NCBI GenBank assembly: GCA_001825665.1
Contig: MHXZ01000125.1
Span: 46,314-110,313, forward strand
Origin: Planctomycetes bacterium GWF2_41_51
Lineage (GTDB): Bacteria > Planctomycetota > Phycisphaerae > Sedimentisphaerales > UBA12454
Length of the DNA: 64,000 bases
Reading direction: 5' to 3'
Shown here: in pieces, positions 19,701 through 28,544 of the stretch
Layout: each line of letters starts with the position of its first letter
Numbering within the stretch: the first letter of the stretch is position 1
Position numbers and translations under genes: made by a program
Notes under the pieces: model-generated
Database searches by the model: none
The model's input: the letters and a program-made list of their open reading frames with translations, nothing else
What the model was told of the DNA's origin: nothing

Positions 19701-19862
19701 GACGGACTTTGTACTCCCCTCCGCAAAATCAGCATCCAGGCCGTTATCAAATGAATTATAGAAAAGCACTTTTCCATTTGCTGAAAATGACAAACCTGCT
19801 ACAAATAAAACAAACAGAACTTTTTGATTCATTATTTTTTTAATCACTATCTGCCTTTCCAT
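16761..19862 (-). CDS. Secreted LamG plus FG-GAP/VCBS repeat protein
   Basis: The 1033-residue product has a signal peptide (best from Met12: MNQKVLFVLFVAGLSFSANG), a concanavalin-like LamG domain (~30-245), and a long C-terminal array of Ca-binding blades. Ten repeats of the type DWDxDGDxDL are visible, for example DIDKDGDLDLWMNSG, DWDCDGDIDFVSAG, DWDDDGDNDLILAG and DFDNDGWCDLFIG. Each repeat supplies a DxDxDG calcium loop, so a beta-propeller that docks glycan or protein at the cell surface is likely. The gene starts two bases after the beta-helix gene stops. No anchor signal is seen at the C-terminus. Confidence 0.75.
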   Translation of the reverse strand: MERQIVIKKIMNQKVLFVLFVAGLSFSANGKVLFYNSFDNGLDADFAEGSTKSVHHDSLSMVAGKSGNGLWCRPNQYIRFETDGNIDLKKCTMSLWIKTNYTLPAFRSDYSEAVQCIFSMKIRTDDLIELRLKNDSSKSALSLMTGAKGKGKSNIEWNLEKWGDKSWHHIVVSWQQPGMLAMKVDDGETKIINNAVLPSLPEKMFYDIYFGTNSMQSRHAKLEHFDGIIDDILISDQWLFVPDKSEIPEIGIVKVPEDFNCNPKQIGKNRLRVNLCVKPISDKWSNVPVKAVIDLGEKWLQLSPIQKRQTANSFRLVRYDSNSGEPVVYDVGKSGDEQYYMPFVVDDDVFYKRNATLRFVHKGSGKSGYSFYYGFEPLYDKPFPEQIPMVGNGDRLRIGIKTTIGTLCSGISGVFDVYDIDKDGDLDLWMNSGTLVTRTCTGLQAGHYYFENISNERGIKNLFAPGRLIIRDNTPFGYISGNTNPVFCDVNNDQEIDVLMLGRECQDWWQWHYENGNIIVDKINKLQFRGDPLVAEHKTYWYDWDGDGLGDVIASGLPGLSKDEDLFPVVRICRNIGTANEPLIDTQNPIEPNVGKPLLQRQYIPADWDCDGDIDFVSAGFIHELFFHENISEKGQPPKFANPVRLMTYDRREINITQALINIVVCDWDNEGDKDLLYGCEDGVVGFMENIAGPDTLPKLRQPVYFQQEHPIVDGGSLSIPVIVDWDDDGDNDLILAGSNTLQYYENVGDNDKPVWNWPHDMCAGDSLIQLRAGDDGSVQGIEELCWQYNNAEVADWDNDGLKDLIVSGIRGEHMYFRNIGYKGNPRLAAGELIKVAWPDKSVYPEWQSFRPQPDSLITVWRTRPATVDWDKDGLMDYVTLDHKGDLALYRRSKTPEGKLVLNPPDYIFEFDAPYSQALVWNRAPNATAGKSGRTVINIVDWDKDGDFDLILDNVNARYYENIRDNNKPLFVDRGDLVKERLTNHNDGPYVADFDNDGWCDLFIGTETGRVFYFSRPYIEGQPPVVIIADKNK

Positions 19863-19864
19863 TA

Positions 19865-22465
19865 CTATCTCAAAAGAGGTACGGTTCTATAATGCGATTT
19901 ATTACTGTCCTGCGGATTGGTCGCAATCCAGAACAGAGGAATAGAATATTCCTTTTTATCTGACGGAAGCACCGCAATATGCTCACCCCATGAGGTTATA
20001 TCCTGAATCAACTGAGCATACGTTACGTTTTCTAATTTTTCATAAGCTGATAACGGATTTTCAACGTTAAATTTTCCGGCTTCCAAAGATATCGGCGGAA
20101 TAACAAAATTTTCCAGTTCAGTTATTTTCAAAGGAGTGGTGCTGCTGCTTTGTGCAGTAAAATAATAAATCTTGTAGATTCCATTTTCGGCATTTGCGGT
20201 AACAACAGCAACTTCGTCTCTTCTGCTATCACTGTTAAAGTTCCCCCCAGCCACAAGAGACCAGCTTTTTCCGCAATTTGCCGTTTGTTCATAATGAGTG
20301 GTTGCATCTGCCTTGTATAAATAAACCGGCGATACTGATGGTATTACAGCAGCAATTTCATCGCCATTGCTTTTAATACCGTCAAACTCGCCTGCTGCCA
20401 TAGAGGTTATATTGGTTTGAACGTTCAAAGTGTATCTTGTCCAGGATGCGTCCGATGGTTTCATAAATTGTATCCTGTCGCTGTTTTGGAGTTTGAGAGC
20501 GATCTCGTCATATTCATCGCCATCGGTTTTAAAATTTCCTGCTGTTATAGCAAGGATGCCAATTGCATTATCTTGCGCAATTATCACCGCAGGCTCCTGG
20601 GATCCTTTGCGAAAAATATATACAGGATATTTTCCATTGGAGTCTGGCTGACTGTGAACCGCCGCAATTTCATAATTTGCATTTTCTTTTATCCAGCCTG
20701 TATCAGGAAGAAAATTACCTGCCGCGATTTTTCCCCATTTATCGGAACTTCTGCCGCAGCGATCAAGTTCAAGTCCGTTCTGGTCATAGATAATTATTGT
20801 ATAATAATTAGTACCGCCAATATTTGAAACAGGGGTGTCCCATATAACAGCAATTTCATTTCCGGATTCATAAACCGCAATATCACCAACCGCAATATCA
20901 ATCGGCCTGCCGCCGACACTGAATACATCCGATCTCTCGTTTTCAATAAACCAGCTTTTGGCACAATTCGCAAAATCTGCAAAATTAACATTATTCAGCA
21001 AATCAATATTAGTGTTTTGATTCGTAAATTGTATAGACGTTCCGGAAGAAAGCCAGTCAGATACCAGCAGCTGCAAATCGTTAAAATCAATAATCATACT
21101 GCTGTCCAGGTCGCATTCGGCAGGAACTAACAGCGTATCAGATACCAAAAGCTCGGTATTTTGAAAGTTATGAAATACAGGCATGGGATTTTTGCAAATT
21201 ACATGATAAAATTTTTCGTTCGGCTGTATTTGCTCTCCTGCACCGTTACCATACGGCAAATATTGTGAATAAGCGGTATAATCACTTTCAACAGACCACA
21301 GCCAGACATTGCATCCCGGCTGGTTAATTATATTATGATACATCGAATAAAATACATTATGCAGGACTATTTCTTTTTCAGTATTTGAAAAAATATTATT
21401 TTCAACTGTTGTATAATTATTCCGCAGCAAAATACCGATTTTACAATTTCTAAAATCACAATCTCGGACAATATTGCCGGAAGTATAACATCTGGTCTCA
21501 AGTGACTGATCGAGGCTGTGTACACGGCCCATTCTCGGAGCGAAATCGATTGCAATGTTATAACCGTCAAAGATGTTATTCTCTATGAGATTGTTTTTAG
21601 CCGCAAATTCACGTATATCGTCTGATTCTCCCGCGTTGCGGTACAAAGAGACAGCAATATGATAATCGCGCGTATTATAAGTTGCCGGTTGGAACTGATT
21701 GTTTGTTATCGTATAATTTCTGCAGGCATCAAGAACTATATCACCGTAAGAAACCGTACCGCGGGTATTGTTATCCTTGAATATGTTATTGTTAAAGACC
21801 CAATGTGCCGAGTTGTATTCACCGTACAGTCCGCCTGAAACATTTTCATTGACATTGCAGTTTTCAACAGTTACATTCCGGCCCCGCGGAAATAAGGCCC
21901 ATAAATTCCTATTCAAAACAACATTCTGAACGGTAACTTTTCTGCGATGGTCATGGTTTGAAGAAATTGCCCTGTTAAAACCCTTAAGAGATATATTGAA
22001 TATTCTGCTACCCGCATCAGACTCATCAGCCTCCTGCGTTTGATAAAGCAGAAAAGCATCACAATTATAATAATCGTTATCGATGTTTATAGTATGAGTA
22101 TAATAATAATACAAATCCCATGCCTTCACATAAGATTTGCGTACGTCAATTGTCAGACCGTTACCGTTTACATCTACCGATGAATTGGCGTTAAGAATAA
22201 AAAGAGCAGGATGCGCAAAAGCCAATGCCCGAACACTGCCAACGTCTATTTCCCATGCAGTTGTACGCGCCTCGAATGTAACCGAAATATCTATTTCAAA
22301 TGGTTCTATAAGTGTGCCGCTGCTGTACCATGCAGCCCATCTTGTCTGGTTCCAGGGGTCAAACCCCCGGCCGTCGCTACCCATGATTTCAGACACATTT
22401 CGCGCCGTTGATACGCCCAAAAAACATAACAAACAAAGAAAAATTATATGGCTATATTTTTTCAT
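19865..22465 (-). CDS. Secreted beta-helix, dockerin-like and propeller-like fusion protein
   Basis: The 866-residue protein has a signal peptide (MKKYSHIIFLCLLCFLGVSTA) and an N-terminal module starting FDPWNQTRWAAWYSSG. A right-handed beta-helix (~100-420) follows with NNxIxxN-type coils. Next is a dockerin-like stretch (CDLDSSMIIDFNDLQLLVSD, ~455-475, then NFADFANCAKSWF). The C-terminal ~350-residue module ends SHYRTVPLLR. The same N- and C-modules occur in two separate genes at 30100 and 32172. Probably a surface polysaccharide lyase or binding protein; no catalytic residues can be assigned. Confidence 0.7.
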   Translation of the reverse strand: MKKYSHIIFLCLLCFLGVSTARNVSEIMGSDGRGFDPWNQTRWAAWYSSGTLIEPFEIDISVTFEARTTAWEIDVGSVRALAFAHPALFILNANSSVDVNGNGLTIDVRKSYVKAWDLYYYYTHTINIDNDYYNCDAFLLYQTQEADESDAGSRIFNISLKGFNRAISSNHDHRRKVTVQNVVLNRNLWALFPRGRNVTVENCNVNENVSGGLYGEYNSAHWVFNNNIFKDNNTRGTVSYGDIVLDACRNYTITNNQFQPATYNTRDYHIAVSLYRNAGESDDIREFAAKNNLIENNIFDGYNIAIDFAPRMGRVHSLDQSLETRCYTSGNIVRDCDFRNCKIGILLRNNYTTVENNIFSNTEKEIVLHNVFYSMYHNIINQPGCNVWLWSVESDYTAYSQYLPYGNGAGEQIQPNEKFYHVICKNPMPVFHNFQNTELLVSDTLLVPAECDLDSSMIIDFNDLQLLVSDWLSSGTSIQFTNQNTNIDLLNNVNFADFANCAKSWFIENERSDVFSVGGRPIDIAVGDIAVYESGNEIAVIWDTPVSNIGGTNYYTIIIYDQNGLELDRCGRSSDKWGKIAAGNFLPDTGWIKENANYEIAAVHSQPDSNGKYPVYIFRKGSQEPAVIIAQDNAIGILAITAGNFKTDGDEYDEIALKLQNSDRIQFMKPSDASWTRYTLNVQTNITSMAAGEFDGIKSNGDEIAAVIPSVSPVYLYKADATTHYEQTANCGKSWSLVAGGNFNSDSRRDEVAVVTANAENGIYKIYYFTAQSSSTTPLKITELENFVIPPISLEAGKFNVENPLSAYEKLENVTYAQLIQDITSWGEHIAVLPSDKKEYSIPLFWIATNPQDSNKSHYRTVPLLR

Positions 22466-22480
22466 TCTTTACACTATATA

Positions 22481-22513
22481 AAAAAGCGGGGAGAAACCCG
22501 CGTCCTCCCCGCA
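22481..22513 (-). terminator. Intrinsic terminator after the dockerin gene
   Basis: Read on the minus strand, GCGGGGAG (22506-22513) pairs with CTCCCCGC (22487-22494) across 11 bases and is followed by six T residues (22481-22486). It lies 20 bases after the stop of the dockerin gene and 16 bases before the start of the beta-helix gene, so that gene may need readthrough or its own promoter. Confidence 0.75.
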
Positions 22514-22533
22514 AGCAATCAGCAAATTTTAAG

Positions 22534-24273
22534 CTAATATAATTTAGTCTGCAACCATTCCTGTGCAAATATCGCTAAATCTTCCAAATTGACAACGCAG
22601 TCACCATTTACGTCCGTAACTAAGCTGCCCGGTCTGCATGGATAAATTACAATATCATCGAAGTAAACAAAACCATATCCATCTCCGCCGTCTGTAAACC
22701 CAATCTCAAACTCTTGAACATCCGTTAAATCAATTCCGGAAAAATCACTCATATTAATGTGCCACACTTTCCATGCGGGATCAGTAAAATGAGAAGAATA
22801 AGGATAATAGACGCTGTCGGAACTGCTTGAATCAGAAATACGAACGAACATGGTTTCCGCTGTCGAATTCCCTGCTGTTCCTGCAAACCAAACATCCATT
22901 ACGCGTAATGCCCCGTCAACTGACCAGTCCTGCGGTTCATCAAATTGCATTGAAGCTATTGATTCTCCGTAAGCGCTTTCATAAGTATATTTCATGGATT
23001 TCAAACCATTGTGGTGCTGAGATACTGATAGATCAAGAGTTGCGCCGGAGTTATTAATATGATAATCTTCCCAGACGCTTAACAATGAGGTTGTATCTGT
23101 ATATGCTTCAAAATCATCCACAGACAGCTCCGAGAAAGTTGTAAAACTCCATATATACCCTTTGAACGTAGCAGTTGAAGTTTCCTCATCCACCCGCCAA
23201 TAATAGCGGACATTCGGAATAGCCAAAACACCAGGATCAAAATAATTTACGTCATAAGCACCCTTATAAACACCAAGCGGATTGGCCGGAGTAGCATTCG
23301 TAACAGCATCCAAATCCGTACCAAGATAAACTTTATGGCCGTTGGTAACTACACCGGAACCCGACTTCCATTTCAAAACAGCAGCAGGCATTACATTAAC
23401 TGCATTATCCATAGGAGTTGGTTCGCTGGCAAGTTTATCGCTTGCTCCGCCATTGACTTCCTGAAGACTATATCCGTACCGAATTTCATCGAAATAATAT
23501 CCAAAGCTGCGAGCGTAACATATAATCAATGCAGAAAAATCAGTAGTCATGCTTCTGCTGACCTGTGGATCTGCGGCTTTAAGATAGTAATACGTTTCGA
23601 GATCGTCTTCGGTCAGGATACCATCTGCCATCGCACTGTCATATCCGTCTTCATCTAAAACCCACATTACAGCACCGTCTCCGGAAGCACTGCCAAGATT
23701 GTCAAATTTTGCTATATACAGATATGTTCTGCCATCCTGTGAGTTCTGAGTGTTATCTGTCGTAAGCCCTGCACTATCATAGCTAACTCGTATTCCCTGA
23801 AAATCAAACATTTTAGCTGACATTCTGAAGTTGCAGTTGCCGATAGTAGTACCGTGCCGAAGCTCGGCTATTCTGCTCACGAAATCGGTCAACGCAGGAT
23901 CCGCTTTGGCAAGATAACTTATCCAAAGGTCGTTTCCATTGGTGAAATTTGTTCCCATTTGCCTTCGGACAGCTATAGCTTTGGTAAAAGCCGTAGGATC
24001 GATACAAACCAATTTCAATGCGCCGCCTGTTGCCGGATAATCACTAAAAACAAGGCTATTAGCGACAATTTCCTCTGTTCCGTAGGCATAGTTAGGATCG
24101 GTTGCGCCCGGCAGATACCAGGCATTGCTTCCCCAGCCTGCTCCACCGGTTCTTCCCGCTATACTGCCTGTTGGATAATCAAAGAATTCGTAAACTGTAG
24201 CAGCCTGAATACTTACGATACACATCAGAAGAATCTGGCTCATCAAGAAAATCGTTATCTTTCTTGCACTCAT
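22534..24273 (-). CDS. Secreted DLWVSFL/DEIRYG-domain protein with Ca-binding dockerin-like tail
   Basis: The 579-residue protein has a signal peptide (MSARKITIFLMSQILLMC, cleaved near IQA). The N-terminal ~240 residues carry DLWISYLAKADPALTD, QDGRTYLYIAKFDN, MWVLDEDGYDSA and FDEIRYGYSL, a domain found five times in the window. A middle Fn3-like segment and a galactose-binding-like domain (~390-550) follow. The C-terminus is one dockerin-like repeat (DVNGDCVVNLEDLAIFAQEW). The start at 24273 follows AGGA at proper spacing. Probably a surface glycan-binding protein. Confidence 0.65.
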   Translation of the reverse strand: MSARKITIFLMSQILLMCIVSIQAATVYEFFDYPTGSIAGRTGGAGWGSNAWYLPGATDPNYAYGTEEIVANSLVFSDYPATGGALKLVCIDPTAFTKAIAVRRQMGTNFTNGNDLWISYLAKADPALTDFVSRIAELRHGTTIGNCNFRMSAKMFDFQGIRVSYDSAGLTTDNTQNSQDGRTYLYIAKFDNLGSASGDGAVMWVLDEDGYDSAMADGILTEDDLETYYYLKAADPQVSRSMTTDFSALIICYARSFGYYFDEIRYGYSLQEVNGGASDKLASEPTPMDNAVNVMPAAVLKWKSGSGVVTNGHKVYLGTDLDAVTNATPANPLGVYKGAYDVNYFDPGVLAIPNVRYYWRVDEETSTATFKGYIWSFTTFSELSVDDFEAYTDTTSLLSVWEDYHINNSGATLDLSVSQHHNGLKSMKYTYESAYGESIASMQFDEPQDWSVDGALRVMDVWFAGTAGNSTAETMFVRISDSSSSDSVYYPYSSHFTDPAWKVWHINMSDFSGIDLTDVQEFEIGFTDGGDGYGFVYFDDIVIYPCRPGSLVTDVNGDCVVNLEDLAIFAQEWLQTKLY

Positions 24274-24297
24274 AATAACCATTCCTTTCAATTTTTT

Positions 24298-25185
24298 TTA
24301 TTTTCTCTTTCTCAGAAGAATAGATGAACCGAAAGCAACAAGCATTATTGTAGCCGGTTCAGGTATTGTTAAAATACTGTCAAGACTGTAGCCGTAACGG
24401 AGTTCGTCAAAGTAGTAACCAAAGTCCGGGTTAACATTGTCATACAGATTAAACATAGCATAATATGCCGTAGTCATACTTAAATTGGCCTGGACATCTG
24501 TGCTTTTAAGGTAATAGTAGCTATCAAGTTCAGATAACCTGAAAACGCCGTCTGTCATAGCGCTATTATAACCCACTTCATCAAAGACCCACATTGCGGC
24601 TCCGTCACCAGTCGAACTTCCCAGGTTGTCAAAACGAGCGATATAAAGGTATGTTCCTCCATCCTGTACGTTATAAGTATTGTCGTTTACTGTGCTTGAA
24701 CTATTATAACCGCATCTCACACCTTGAACATCAAACATTTTTGGTGACATTCTGAAGTTGCAATTGCCCAGCGTGCCGCCATGTCGGAGTTCTGCTATTC
24801 TGGAAGCAAAATCATTTGTTAATGCAGGATCAGCTTTTGCAAGAAAACTAATCCAAAGATCGCTGCCTGTTGTAAAACTTGTGCCCATCTGTCTGCGAAC
24901 ACCAATCTGCACGGCTGTGCCGCTTGTGTCGGTTTGAACCATCTTTAGAGCGCCGCCTGATGTTGCATAATTACTAAATACAAGACTGCTGGCCACGATC
25001 TCGGCAGTACCTTCATGATAACCGGTATCTGTCGGTACATACCACTGACTTCCGGCCCAGCCGCCTCCGCCCGATTGACCTCCAATATTACCCGGTACAT
25101 AATTGAAGCTGTCCCATACTTCCGCTGCCTGGCCCAATGAAACTAAAAGACACACATGAATCATTATAACAACTAATTTCTTCAT
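24298..25185 (-). CDS. PEP-CTERM protein with one DLWVSFL/DEIRYG domain
   Basis: The 295-residue protein has a signal peptide (MKKLVVIMIHVCLLVSLGQA), one copy of the domain defined by DLWISFLAKADPAL, VQDGGTYLYIARFDN, MWVFDEVGYNSA and FDELRYGYSL, and a C-terminal sorting signal TIPEPATIMLVAFGSSILL followed by RKRK. PEP-CTERM tails are processed by exosortase and tie the protein to the envelope or matrix. GGAG stands eight bases before the ATG at 25185. It is first in the minus block and its promoter carries the shared 31-bp element. Confidence 0.75.
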   Translation of the reverse strand: MKKLVVIMIHVCLLVSLGQAAEVWDSFNYVPGNIGGQSGGGGWAGSQWYVPTDTGYHEGTAEIVASSLVFSNYATSGGALKMVQTDTSGTAVQIGVRRQMGTSFTTGSDLWISFLAKADPALTNDFASRIAELRHGGTLGNCNFRMSPKMFDVQGVRCGYNSSSTVNDNTYNVQDGGTYLYIARFDNLGSSTGDGAAMWVFDEVGYNSAMTDGVFRLSELDSYYYLKSTDVQANLSMTTAYYAMFNLYDNVNPDFGYYFDELRYGYSLDSILTIPEPATIMLVAFGSSILLRKRK

Positions 25186-25249
25186 CTCACTACTCCTTAA
25201 TAATTTTGATAATAAATAATACAACACAGAAACAAATCCGACTTATAAG

Positions 25250-25259
25250 GCCTCCTTTC
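25250..25259 (-). promoter_or_regulatory. STAB-SD-like element GAAAGGAGGC in the leader
   Basis: GAAAGGAGG, a near-complete complement of the 16S 3' end, lies 65 bases before the start codon at 25185 and about 36 bases after the predicted transcription start, with no ORF behind it. The same sequence stabilises mRNA in the Bacillus cryIIIA leader. Role here is inferred. Confidence 0.4.
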
Positions 25260-25301
25260 ATAGAATTTTCATCTTGAAATTACATCAGCAACTATTAAAG
25301 A

Positions 25302-25358
25302 ATGATAAGAAAAAACTTTCGCAAACTGAATACCATATTGCGCCTATTTTTTCACATT
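25302..25358 (-). promoter_or_regulatory. Promoter with shared 31-bp element, copy 3
   Basis: On the minus strand AATGTGAAAAAATAGGCGC begins at 25358 and the element ends with ATATGGTATTC at 25328. It is followed after 20 bases by TATCAT (25302-25307). The element and its spacing match two + strand copies at 25610 and 29847. No good -35 box is seen, which suggests an activator-dependent promoter for the PEP-CTERM gene. Confidence 0.6.
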
Positions 25359-25609
25359 TTAGGCAAAAGAATCAAAGCCTATAAAATCGTTATATTACTG
25401 CTTTGTAAACCAGGTTTAGAATGCCCCCAAGAGCAACATTTTAATAAATGCTAATAATGGGTATTGTACCTTCCCTTTCATGACTGCTCTCTTTGGGTTT
25501 CAAAATCCCATTTAATATTTCTTTTTTACACAAAAGAGTATATTATTATTATAGTTTTTCGTAATTTTGTGAACCAATTTAAGATACTAATTATAGGCGA
25601 ATTGCCGAA

Positions 25610-25665
25610 AATGTGAAAAAATATACACAAATTGGTATTTCCTTTTTTTTGGGAATTATTATCCT
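25610..25665 (+). promoter_or_regulatory. Promoter with shared 31-bp element, copy 1
   Basis: AATGTGAAAAAATATACAC starts at 25610 and the element ends AAATTGGTATTT at 25640. TATCCT at 25660-25665 follows after 19 bases. It differs from copy 2 at only a few central positions. It drives the pseudopilin gene at 25716. The divergent copy 3 lies about 250 bases away, so one regulator could control both directions. Apart from these elements, and the leader element at 25250, the 530-base spacer holds no gene I can see. Confidence 0.62.
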
Positions 25666-25715
25666 GTAATTATAATCATTAAAAATTCAAACAGCTCAAA
25701 TAAAAGGACAAAATT

Positions 25716-26531
25716 ATGAAGAAAAATAATGCTTTTACCCTCGTTGAATTATTAGTTGTAATTTCTATAATTGCATTACTTCTGGCGGTTCTAATGCCTG
25801 CGTTATCAAGTGCACGCGAACAGGCAAAATCGGTGATATGCCTTGCTAATTTAAAACAATGGGGACTTGTCTGGAATTTATATCTTAATTCAAATAATAA
25901 TCGTTTTATTGAAGGCAGATTTCACGGTGATGAAGTAACGTGGCTGCATGCATTAGAAAAATACTATCAGAATGGTGAATTGATGCTCTGCCCGGCCGCA
26001 ACAAAACCAACTAATCCCGTAAAAGGTTCTGTGTCCCCGGGGGGCAGTTGTCTTGGCGGCAGAACTAATGCATGGGGAATTTTCCCCGGAAATACCACAA
26101 ATCATTGGGACAAAGCAGGTGCTCTCGGAAGTTATGGTTTAAATGAATGGGTTTGTAATCCGCCTTCAAGCGGCGAAGACATACCAACAGGTTCACACGG
26201 AGGACCGGAAAAATACTGGCGAAACATAAATGTCAAAGGCGCAGACAAGATTCCCTTGATGGCTGATAGCTGGTTTATCGGAGGATGGCCCAATGAAAGA
26301 AGTAAAGCCCCGGAATATGATGGTCATAAAGACTCTGCCGCCGAATATGAAATGGGACGTTTCTGTCTCAACAGACACAACAAAAATGTCGGTATGGTTT
26401 TCATTGATAATTCTGCCAGAAAAGTAGGCCTGAAAGAACTTTGGCATCTCAAATGGCATGTCGGTTACAATGTTAATGCAAGGTCCCCTATTTGGCCGAC
26501 ATGGATGAGAAGTTTTAAAGATTATAAGTAA
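25716..26531 (+). CDS. Prepilin-like protein with H-x9-D tail (type II pseudopilin)
   Basis: The 271-residue protein starts MKKNNAFTLVELLVVISIIA, a prepilin peptidase site (A/F cleavage before FTLVELL) and hydrophobic stalk helix. The globular part ends with RHNKNVGMVFIDNSARKV, an H-x9-DN variant of the planctomycete H-x9-DG motif. Such proteins are very numerous in planctomycetes and probably assemble into pseudopilus or surface fibres. An AAAAGGA site precedes the ATG. It leads a three-gene + unit ending in a symporter. Confidence 0.82.
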   Translation: MKKNNAFTLVELLVVISIIALLLAVLMPALSSAREQAKSVICLANLKQWGLVWNLYLNSNNNRFIEGRFHGDEVTWLHALEKYYQNGELMLCPAATKPTNPVKGSVSPGGSCLGGRTNAWGIFPGNTTNHWDKAGALGSYGLNEWVCNPPSSGEDIPTGSHGGPEKYWRNINVKGADKIPLMADSWFIGGWPNERSKAPEYDGHKDSAAEYEMGRFCLNRHNKNVGMVFIDNSARKVGLKELWHLKWHVGYNVNARSPIWPTWMRSFKDYK

Positions 26532-26568
26532 GAAAAAAAAGATTCAAACCTTTTGCGACGGATTGTAC

Positions 26569-26916
26569 ATGAATAAAAATAAAATAATACTGATATGCGG
26601 TTGTTTAGTTCTGGCGGCGATATTCTATATTATATTTTTAAAGCCTCAATCTTCCGGAATAAGCGATTATAAGGGACAAATCGTTTATATAAAATGCAAT
26701 AATCCGAAATGTGTACACGTTCAGGAAATGGATAAAGCAGAATACTTTACAATGTTACATGAAAAATTTAATGATGAGGAGCGTCCTTTGTGTTCCAAAT
26801 GCGGCAGTTCTGCACGTCGATATACGAAATGTCCCAAATGCAGCCAGCTCTATTTCCACGCCGCTGATAAATGTCCCGATTGCGGCTATTCGGAATTAGA
26901 TTCTGCTAATAAATAA
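26569..26916 (+). CDS. Membrane-anchored zinc-ribbon protein
   Basis: The 115-residue protein has an N-terminal membrane helix (KIILICGCLVLAAIFYIIFL) and then zinc-ribbon cysteine pairs: CNNPKC near 46, CSKCG near 78, CPKC near 90 and CPDCG near 104. The spacing fits two ribbons. It lies between the pseudopilin and the symporter genes. A TTG at 26563 is an alternative start. Function unknown; it may fold or stabilise the pseudopilin. Confidence 0.6.
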   Translation: MNKNKIILICGCLVLAAIFYIIFLKPQSSGISDYKGQIVYIKCNNPKCVHVQEMDKAEYFTMLHEKFNDEERPLCSKCGSSARRYTKCPKCSQLYFHAADKCPDCGYSELDSANK

Positions 26917-26953
26917 TTTCATTAAAAATTTTCCCCCTGTTGACAGGATAAGT

Positions 26954-28540
26954 ATGAATATTTCCTTTATAGACAGTGTAATTATCATTATTTATTTTAT
27001 AGCGATGGCGGCCATAGGAGTTTATTTCTCGCGCAAGAATACAAGTACTGAAGAATATTTTGTCGGAGGTCGCTCATTTCCGGGATGGATAATCGGTCTG
27101 GGAATGGTTGGCACATCAATAAGTTCCGTCACATTTGTTGCGTACCCTGCTGATTCATTTAAAACCTCATGGATTCGCTTTATTCCAAATTTGTCTCTGC
27201 CGCTTGTCATAATTTTGGCTGCATTTGTCTTTCTTCCTTTATTTCGCAGAACTAAATGTCTTTCGGCTTATGAATACCTTGAAGCAAGATTCGGCCAACC
27301 TGTTCGTTTCTATGCCGCGTCCGCTTTTGTCATTTCACAACTTGTACGTATCAGTTTAATATTATACTTGTTAAGTCTTCTCACACAGGAAATGACAGGG
27401 CTTGACCCCATTCTTAGTATTCTTATAACAGGGCTTTGCGTTTCACTATATACCGTTATTGGCGGTATTGATGCCGTTCTTTGGACCGATGTTATACAAA
27501 CAATTATGCTTGCCGGCGGAGGAGTAATTTGCGCTGCTGCCGTTATAATCAAAATTCCCGGAGGACTTGGCGAGATTTTTACGACAGCATGGCAGCACGG
27601 CAAATTGTCATTCTCTGAATTTAATCACGGCCAATATTCACAATTACCTTTGGGATTTTCACTCAGCCAAAAAACTGTTGCTATGCTTTTGATTTTTGGT
27701 TTTGTCAATTGGCTCATGGAATATAGCGGAAACCAGACAGTGGTACAAAAATATTTTGCCGCGAAGAACATGAAAGAGGCCAAGAAAGCCTTATGGATTA
27801 CTTTAGGTTCTTCATTGCCTATATGGGCTTTTTATATGTTTGTAGGAACGGCTTTATATGTGTTCTTTTATTGTTTTCCTGCTCAACAGGCAAATGAAAT
27901 ACTAAACGGCGACAGAAAGGCCGAACAGATTTTACCCTTTTTTATATTGCACTATCTTCCTTCCGGTGTCATCGGCTTTATAATTGCTGCGGCATTAGCA
28001 GCGGCTATGTCATCACTAAGCGGCGGAATAAACAGCATCGCTACCGTATCGATGGTGGATATTTATAAACGTTATTTGGTTAAAAGAAAAGATGACAAAC
28101 ATTATTTATATATTTCCAGGGCAATAGCAACATTAACTTCCATCTTAATGATGCTGGGGGCAATTGTTTTTTTATATTCCAAAACAAGGACCCTTCAGGA
28201 TACCGGAATGGCTATAGCTTCGGTTTTAAGTGCCGGTTTGGTAGGAATATATATGATAGGTTTTTTCACAAGACTTTGTGACTGGCGGCCTATATGCATC
28301 GGTATTTTATTTACAATCTTTTTCACTTTTTGGACGGTCCTATCGCAATACGGAATCTTACCCGAACGTTTTATGGTAAAGTTTGATTTATATTACACCG
28401 CGATAGTCGGCAATTGCGTAATGATAATAACGTCGCTATTCTTTAGTTTTGTATTCAAACGCAAAACCCCGTTAGAACCGTCGCTCAGCATCTGGACATT
28501 TTCAAATAAATTATCTGTACAGGAGCTTGTTAAAAGCTGA
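26954..28540 (+). CDS. Sodium:solute symporter (SSS family)
   Basis: The 528-residue protein has about 13 membrane helices and SSS features: the early STEEYFVGGRSFPGWIIGLGM, SSVTFVAYPADSF, and the TM8 region AAAMSSLSGGINSIATVSMVDIY (in part), which holds the conserved Ser/Thr sodium ligands. The family imports sugars, uronates and similar solutes with Na+. It converges with the XylR-like regulator gene four bases away and is the likely importer for this cluster's products. Confidence 0.85.
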   Translation: MNISFIDSVIIIIYFIAMAAIGVYFSRKNTSTEEYFVGGRSFPGWIIGLGMVGTSISSVTFVAYPADSFKTSWIRFIPNLSLPLVIILAAFVFLPLFRRTKCLSAYEYLEARFGQPVRFYAASAFVISQLVRISLILYLLSLLTQEMTGLDPILSILITGLCVSLYTVIGGIDAVLWTDVIQTIMLAGGGVICAAAVIIKIPGGLGEIFTTAWQHGKLSFSEFNHGQYSQLPLGFSLSQKTVAMLLIFGFVNWLMEYSGNQTVVQKYFAAKNMKEAKKALWITLGSSLPIWAFYMFVGTALYVFFYCFPAQQANEILNGDRKAEQILPFFILHYLPSGVIGFIIAAALAAAMSSLSGGINSIATVSMVDIYKRYLVKRKDDKHYLYISRAIATLTSILMMLGAIVFLYSKTRTLQDTGMAIASVLSAGLVGIYMIGFFTRLCDWRPICIGILFTIFFTFWTVLSQYGILPERFMVKFDLYYTAIVGNCVMIITSLFFSFVFKRKTPLEPSLSIWTFSNKLSVQELVKS

Positions 28541-28544
28541 TAAG

